Part shown: positions 59,559 to 64,000 of the stretch, in pieces
Layout: each line of letters opens with the position of its first letter
How positions within the stretch are numbered: position 1 is the stretch's first letter
Assembly: GCF_900182935.1 (NCBI RefSeq)
Contig: NZ_FXUE01000002.1
Coordinates: forward strand, 248,001-312,000
Direction of reading: 5' to 3'
Source: Fibrobacter sp. UWB10
GTDB lineage: Bacteria; Fibrobacterota; Fibrobacteria; Fibrobacterales; Fibrobacteraceae
Length of the DNA stretch: 64,000 nt
Notes under the pieces: model-generated
Seen by the model: the letters and a program-made list of their open reading frames with translations, nothing else
The model's database searches: none
What the model was told of the DNA's origin: nothing
Position numbers and translations under genes: made by a program

Positions 59559-62540
59559 ATGAATTTCAAGATTGGCCAACGCTATGTAAGTCAATCGGAA
59601 CCTACTCTCGGGCTTGGTATAGTCACCGAGGTGCAAGACCGTATTGTTAAGATTTCTTTCCCCGCTGTAAGTGATGTCCGTTGCTACCGTTCCATGGGTG
59701 CCCCTGTGGACCGCTTTGAACTTTCGGTGGGTGATACCGCCAAGAGCGAAAAGGGTATGTCTTTTACCGTGGAATCGGTGAAAGAAGTGGACGGCTTGTT
59801 GGTTTATACGGGCCGCGCCGGCAGACAGATGAAGGAATCTGAACTGAGCGGCAAGATTTCGATTGCGCGTCCTGCGGACTTGTTCAAGGCCCTCATGGAA
59901 AATCGCGTGTCGAACAGTGTGCAGTTCGGTCGCCGTGAATCTGCCATGGAACTTTCTTGCAAGTGGATTTCTTCGCCGGTGCGTGGCATGATTGGCCCGC
60001 GTACCTCGATGATTCCGCACCAGTATTATTTGTGCCAGCGCGCCTGCGACAGTTCGACGCTCCCGCGCTTGATGCTCTCTGACGAAGTGGGTCTCGGTAA
60101 GACGATTGAAGCCGGCATGATTTGGCATGCGCTCAAGGCTCGCGGCCGCCTGACCCGTACATTGATTATTGTGCCCGAAACGCTGAAGCACCAGTGGCTT
60201 GTGGAAATGAAGCGCCGCTTCAACCACTTGTTCACGCTGGTGGACGAAGGCTACATCAAGGGCTTGTTCGTGAACGACGACGATGACCGCCCGAATCCGT
60301 TCACGATTGCAAACGATATTATTTGCTCCATCGACTTCTTGATCAAGCAACCCGCACTGATTGAAGACTTGCTCAAGACGACTTGGGACATGGTGATTAT
60401 CGACGAAGCGCATCACCTGGTTTGCGAAGACGGATTCACGAGCCACGAATATTTGTTGGCTAACGCCGTGATTCAGCGCTCGAAGGGTGTGCTCCTTTTG
60501 ACGGGTACGCCGCTGCAGTTCCATCCGGAATCGCAGTTCAACCGCTTGAAGATGCTCGACCCCGTACGCTTTGCGGACTACAACAGCTTTATCAAGGACC
60601 AGGATGCCTACCGCAAACTGGTGAACGAACTTTCGAAGTTGCCGACGGACCCCGGTCAGACCATGAGCTGGGACGACTTGAACGAATGCGTGCCGAAGAA
60701 GTCGATTATCCGCCCGTGGCTTGAACAGGAAAGCGCAAAGAGCATGCCCGCCGACGAATGGATCCGCCGCATTGTGGATGCTGTGGGTACAGGCTCGGTG
60801 GTGTTCCGCAATACCCGTAAGGGTGTGGGCGGATTCCCGAAGCGCGTGCTCGACGAAATTCCGCTGGAACCGAACAAGAATTACCGCGACATGGTGAACG
60901 TGGCTGCCGAAAATGATTTGGACATGTCCACCGACATTCAGGAAAATGGTTTGCTTTGCACGAGCTATTCCGACGCTTGGGCGCTGGACGAACGCTACGT
61001 GTGGCTCAAGGGATTCTTGAAGGAACATGCCAACGATAAGGTGCTCCTGATTTGTGAATCGATTCAGGTGGTGCAGGCTCTTGAAACGCTCTTGAACGAA
61101 TACATGGGCGAGGGCGCGTTCTCGATGTTCCATGAGAACATGACGATTATGGCCCGCGACAAGGCCGCTGCAAACTTCAGCAGAGAAAACGGCGCGAACC
61201 TGTTGATTGCTTCTGAAATCGGTTCCGAAGGCCGTAACTTCCAGTTTGCTCACCATTTGATTCTGTTCGACTTGCCCCTTGATGCTGCCTTGGTGGAACA
61301 GCGTATTGGCCGCTTGGACCGTATCGGTCAGACCGAAAACATCATTATTCACGTGCCGTATGTGAAGGGCTCTGGCCAGGAAGTTATGTTCCGCTGGTAC
61401 CACAACGGCTTGAACGCCTTCGGTACTCCGATGATGAGCGGTGGCGAATTGTTCCTCAAGTACACCGACGAACTGATTGCCGCCTTGGCCGAACCGCAGG
61501 CATTGCTCCAGAACTTTGTGGACACGGTGATTCCGCAGGTCAAGAAAGACTGCGACACCATGCGCAAGAATATTGAAAAGGGCCGCGACCGCTTGCTGGA
61601 ATTCAACTCTCGCAACCCGGCGAAGGCAAAAGAAATCACCGACGCCATCTTGAAGATTGATGCCGACAAGGACTTGGAAACCCTCGTGTTCTCGTCGCTG
61701 ATGGACCGCGGTCTTGAAATCGAAAAGAGCAAGATCAAGGGCTGCTACATCATTAGCATGGGCACGCAGGTGGAATCGGGCTCAATTCCTGGCATGCCCG
61801 AAAGCGTTGGCATGGCGGGCGCCGGTGGCGGTGGCCGCGTGACGCAGGCTGTCGGAAACTTTGAAGAAAGCTCGGGCGGTGGCGACGAAGATGCTCGCTT
61901 CTGCGATACGTCTAGCTTGACCGTGACCTTTGACCGCAATGTGGCCATGGTGCACGACGAAGTGGACTTTGTGAGCTTGGAACACCCGCTTTCGCAGGGC
62001 GTGATTGACTTTGAAACCTCGCTGGACAACGGTGCTGTGGCTTGCAACATCTGGCAGAATTCCGGAATGCGCGGCCTTGTGATGCAGTACAATTTCGCGG
62101 TGGACTTCTCGGTGGCCGAAGAATGGGGCGTGTCGGACCTTGCTGGCCCGCGCTACATTAGCGTGCTTGTGAACCCGACTGGCGAAGACTTGACCGAAAA
62201 GGTTCCGGAACTGAAGACTGCAAACTTCAAGGATGTGCCTGTTCCGCAGGGCAATGCCGCTGTGAACATGACGCTCAAGTATTTCGGTAAAGAAGGCCTT
62301 GCCATCGCTCGCCGCATTGTGTCTGCCAAGGCAAAGGAAATTGCCGAAGTGGCCGCTGCCGCTGTCGAAGCCCGCGCCGAGCAGGAATACCAGCGTATGA
62401 ACCATTTGCTCAGCATGCGTGGCAAGGCGGGTAATAACACCCAGTTGCAACAGCTCCGCAAGAATGCCCAAGAATGGAAAAAAGTAATTTCGAACCCGCA
62501 ACTCCGCCTCGATGCAATCAGGCTTTTGGTGTGTAGGTAA
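59559..62540 (+). CDS. rapA: RNA polymerase-associated helicase RapA
   Basis: A SNF2-family ATPase that binds RNA polymerase and helps recycle it after transcription. 993 residues. The N-terminal KIGQRYVSQSEPTLGLGIV and Tudor-like region match RapA. Helicase motifs: LSDEVGLGKTIEAGM (Walker A) near residue 180, IIDEAHHLV (DEAH) near 285, LLTGTPLQFHP, and SEIGSEGRNFQFAHHLI with VEQRIGRLDRIGQ near 565-590. A long C-terminal domain follows with a glycine-rich loop (GAGGGGRV). GGAGG ends 4 bases before the ATG at 59559. proB begins 3 bases after its stop. Confidence 0.93.
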   Translation: MNFKIGQRYVSQSEPTLGLGIVTEVQDRIVKISFPAVSDVRCYRSMGAPVDRFELSVGDTAKSEKGMSFTVESVKEVDGLLVYTGRAGRQMKESELSGKISIARPADLFKALMENRVSNSVQFGRRESAMELSCKWISSPVRGMIGPRTSMIPHQYYLCQRACDSSTLPRLMLSDEVGLGKTIEAGMIWHALKARGRLTRTLIIVPETLKHQWLVEMKRRFNHLFTLVDEGYIKGLFVNDDDDRPNPFTIANDIICSIDFLIKQPALIEDLLKTTWDMVIIDEAHHLVCEDGFTSHEYLLANAVIQRSKGVLLLTGTPLQFHPESQFNRLKMLDPVRFADYNSFIKDQDAYRKLVNELSKLPTDPGQTMSWDDLNECVPKKSIIRPWLEQESAKSMPADEWIRRIVDAVGTGSVVFRNTRKGVGGFPKRVLDEIPLEPNKNYRDMVNVAAENDLDMSTDIQENGLLCTSYSDAWALDERYVWLKGFLKEHANDKVLLICESIQVVQALETLLNEYMGEGAFSMFHENMTIMARDKAAANFSRENGANLLIASEIGSEGRNFQFAHHLILFDLPLDAALVEQRIGRLDRIGQTENIIIHVPYVKGSGQEVMFRWYHNGLNAFGTPMMSGGELFLKYTDELIAALAEPQALLQNFVDTVIPQVKKDCDTMRKNIEKGRDRLLEFNSRNPAKAKEITDAILKIDADKDLETLVFSSLMDRGLEIEKSKIKGCYIISMGTQVESGSIPGMPESVGMAGAGGGGRVTQAVGNFEESSGGGDEDARFCDTSSLTVTFDRNVAMVHDEVDFVSLEHPLSQGVIDFETSLDNGAVACNIWQNSGMRGLVMQYNFAVDFSVAEEWGVSDLAGPRYISVLVNPTGEDLTEKVPELKTANFKDVPVPQGNAAVNMTLKYFGKEGLAIARRIVSAKAKEIAEVAAAAVEARAEQEYQRMNHLLSMRGKAGNNTQLQQLRKNAQEWKKVISNPQLRLDAIRLLVCR

Positions 62541-62543
62541 TCT

Positions 62544-63683
62544 ATGAGTGAATTAAGAAAGAATATTCTCGATGAATCCCGTCGCATTGTCGTAAAGATC
62601 GGCTCGCGTATTTTGGTCGACTCCGAAAAGGGCGGCGTTCGTACCCGCTATATCCAGAAGCTTGCTGGTTCTGTGTCGCGCTTGATGGAAGCCGGCAAAG
62701 AAGTTGTGATTGTGACTAGTGGTGCCGTGGGCACCGGCATGAGCCAGCTCGGCTACAAGGAAAAGCCGACGGTTCTCGCTGAAAAACAGGCCTGTGCTGC
62801 CGTGGGTCAGATTGACTTGATGTATGCCTACCGCGAAATGTTCCGCTGGATGCAGCTTTCTGTGGGTCAGATTCTTCTGTCTGCCGAAGACTTCCGCGAC
62901 CGCAATCGCTACAAGAATTTGCAGAACACCATCAAGGCAATGCTAGCCCGTAAGATTGTTCCGATTATCAACGAAAACGACTCGCTCGCTGTAGCCGAAA
63001 TCAAGGTGGGTGATAACGACAAGCTTTCGAGCGATGTGGCGCTGTTCCTTGATGCCGACTTGCTTTTGATTTTCACGGACGAAGACGGACTCTTCGATGA
63101 TAATCCGAAGAAGAATCCGAACGCCCGTTTGCTCCGCTTTGTGCCGGAAATTACGCCTGCTGTTTTGGCCCTTGCGGGTAAGCCCGGTGAAACGGGTTCT
63201 GCCGTGAGTACCGGCGGTATGCGCAGCAAGCTCGAAGCCATCCGTAACGTGACCAAGAGCGGTTGCAATGCGTTCCTCGCCAGTGGTATGAAGGTGTTGC
63301 CGCACGAAGTGATTTTTGAAAATGCCGAAGGCACGCTCTTTGTGGGCTCCAAGAAAAAGCTCAATAGCCGTCAGCGTTGGCTCAGCTTCGTAACGACTCC
63401 GCGCGGGGCCGTGGTGGTTGACGAAGGTGGCGTGAAGGCTCTGCGCGAAAAGCATTCTAGCCTGCTCCCCGTGGGCGTTTGCGCCGTCAAGAAACACTTT
63501 GACAAGGGCGACCTGATTGAAGTCTTGAGTCAAGACGGCGAAGCCGTGGCACGCGGTGTCGCAAAGTTCGACAGCGAAACGTTAAAGCTTGTTCTCCGCA
63601 AGAAGACCGCCCAGGTTCATGAACTCTTGGGCAAGGATGTCGCCGACGAACTGATTCACAAGAACGATCTGGTCGTGTTCTAG
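62544..63683 (+). CDS. proB: Glutamate 5-kinase
   Basis: Phosphorylates glutamate, the first step of proline synthesis. 379 residues: amino-acid-kinase domain at 10-270 (VVKIGSRILVDSEKGGVRT, VTSGAVGTGMSQLGY, PIINENDSLAV, DNDKLSSDVALFLDADLL) and a C-terminal PUA domain (about 285-370, PRGAVVVDEGGVKAL). The layout and length are typical. It is 3 bases downstream of rapA, an unusual neighbour, so it is probably read from the rapA promoter. Confidence 0.95.
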   Translation: MSELRKNILDESRRIVVKIGSRILVDSEKGGVRTRYIQKLAGSVSRLMEAGKEVVIVTSGAVGTGMSQLGYKEKPTVLAEKQACAAVGQIDLMYAYREMFRWMQLSVGQILLSAEDFRDRNRYKNLQNTIKAMLARKIVPIINENDSLAVAEIKVGDNDKLSSDVALFLDADLLLIFTDEDGLFDDNPKKNPNARLLRFVPEITPAVLALAGKPGETGSAVSTGGMRSKLEAIRNVTKSGCNAFLASGMKVLPHEVIFENAEGTLFVGSKKKLNSRQRWLSFVTTPRGAVVVDEGGVKALREKHSSLLPVGVCAVKKHFDKGDLIEVLSQDGEAVARGVAKFDSETLKLVLRKKTAQVHELLGKDVADELIHKNDLVVF

Positions 63684-63691
63684 CTTAGAAT

Positions 63692-63718
63692 GTCATCCCG
63701 GCCCCCGAGCCGGGATCT
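63692..63718 (+). repeat. GTCAT...GATCT palindromic repeat, copy D
   Basis: GTCATCCCGGC-CCCCGA-GCCGGGATCT, directly after the proB stop; a perfect inner stem ATCCCGGC/GCCGGGAT. It matches copy B inside the FISUMP gene. There is no T run, so it is not a typical terminator. Confidence 0.65.
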
Positions 63719-63745
63719 ATTGGTAGATCTTGAACTGAAAATTTG

Positions 63746-63751
63746 TATCTT
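63746..63751 (+). promoter_or_regulatory. Probable -10 box of scpB
   Basis: TATCTT followed by GGTAAGCGT and the ATG at 63761; another short-leader start. Confidence 0.45.
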
Positions 63752-63760
63752 GGTAAGCGT

Positions 63761-64000
63761 ATGGAAGAAAATCAGAATTTGGACGATTTGGCCGAAGAAT
63801 CGGCGGAACTCCCGAAAGTCGAGAGCCAAGAGGATTTGGCCCGCATTATCCAGGCGCTCGTGTTTGCGTCTCCTGACATTGTGACGCTTAAGAAACTGCG
63901 TGAAATTCTGGGCGATTTTTTGGATGCGCGCTTGGTGTCCGATGCTTTGATTGCGGCGAACGATTCGCTGAACAAGATTAATTCCCCGTTTGAAATTGTG
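63761..64000 (+). CDS. scpB: Segregation and condensation protein ScpB, 3' end missing
   Basis: The first 80 codons of a gene that runs off the right edge. After an acidic start (about 25 residues) the sequence LARIIQALVFASPDIVTLKKLREILG and a later DSLNKINSPFEIV match the first winged-helix domain of ScpB, which joins SMC and ScpA in chromosome organisation. Only the N-terminal part is visible, so the call rests on that domain. A TATCTT box lies 9 bases before the ATG. Confidence 0.8.
   Translation, partial: MEENQNLDDLAEESAELPKVESQEDLARIIQALVFASPDIVTLKKLREILGDFLDARLVSDALIAANDSLNKINSPFEIV

Noticed and set aside
59541-61403. 620-codon open frame antisense to rapA
   Set aside because: RapA helicase motifs are on the plus strand; the antisense frame has none.

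Overview
The window looks like chromosomal DNA from a Fibrobacter-type bacterium (phylum Fibrobacterota). It carries two lipoproteins with the Fibrobacter succinogenes major paralogous (FISUMP) domain and serine-rich linkers, and one large lipoprotein matching the Fibrobacter paralogous family TIGR02171. It also has plant-polysaccharide enzymes, a Gram-negative envelope (Tol-Pal, an RND pump, an outer-membrane barrel) and AT-rich -10 boxes of the form TATATT/TAAATT followed by TTGG. I found no rRNA, tRNA, CRISPR array or prophage. The one clear mobile element is an IS200-type insertion sequence.

Layout. 1-3.6 kb: end of a pectate-lyase-like gene, a small membrane protein, a secreted esterase, the RNase P RNA gene and a 76-bp tandem repeat. 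3.6-8 kb (minus strand): a GspE-like ATPase, an MCE/MlaD-type lipid-transport protein and recG. 8.0-8.2 kb: a compact set of hairpins flanked by a 9-bp direct repeat. 8.2-13.9 kb (minus): a TolC-MFP-RND efflux operon. 14.0-16.1 kb (minus): dnaX-ybaB, with an A10 slippery run inside dnaX. 16.3-19.3 kb: an unknown acidic protein and pheT. 19.3-30 kb (minus): the TIGR02171 lipoprotein, a pseudouridine synthase, an FAD dehydrogenase, an outer-membrane beta-helix/beta-barrel protein and a FecR-domain protein. 30-32.2 kb (plus): a small conserved gene, ybeY and a CorC-like CBS protein, translationally coupled. 32.4-34.2 kb (minus): a ParE/GyrB-type topoisomerase subunit. 34.5-39 kb (plus): FISUMP lipoprotein, psd, an endonuclease III-like protein, a lipoprotein and a GerW-like protein. 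39.1-48 kb (minus): serC, a degenerate HD-domain protein, aconitase, a second FISUMP lipoprotein and a large GH5-cellulose synthase fusion. 48-56.5 kb (plus): a SulP transporter, a 41-residue membrane peptide, purN-rnhB and the tolQ-tolR-tolA-tolB-pal-cpoB cluster. 56.6-57.3 kb: the IS200 element. 57.3-64 kb: murA and a GYF/RDD membrane protein (minus), then rapA, proB and the start of scpB (plus).

The most unusual locus is the single polypeptide at 44.8-47.9 kb. It joins a periplasmic GH5 endoglucanase-type domain, with both catalytic glutamates present, to a BcsA-type processive glycosyltransferase. The synthase keeps its DD, DxD, TED, QxxRW and FxVTxK motifs and is followed by a PilZ-like tail. 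The gene sits 36 bp upstream of a FISUMP lipoprotein gene. This suggests a beta-glucan synthesis machine with its own trimming hydrolase built in. Other points worth checking are the dnaX slippage site, the RND pump without the usual proton-relay residues, the degenerate HD protein, the many near-leaderless starts, and a palindromic GTCAT...ATCT repeat family with one copy inside a coding region.
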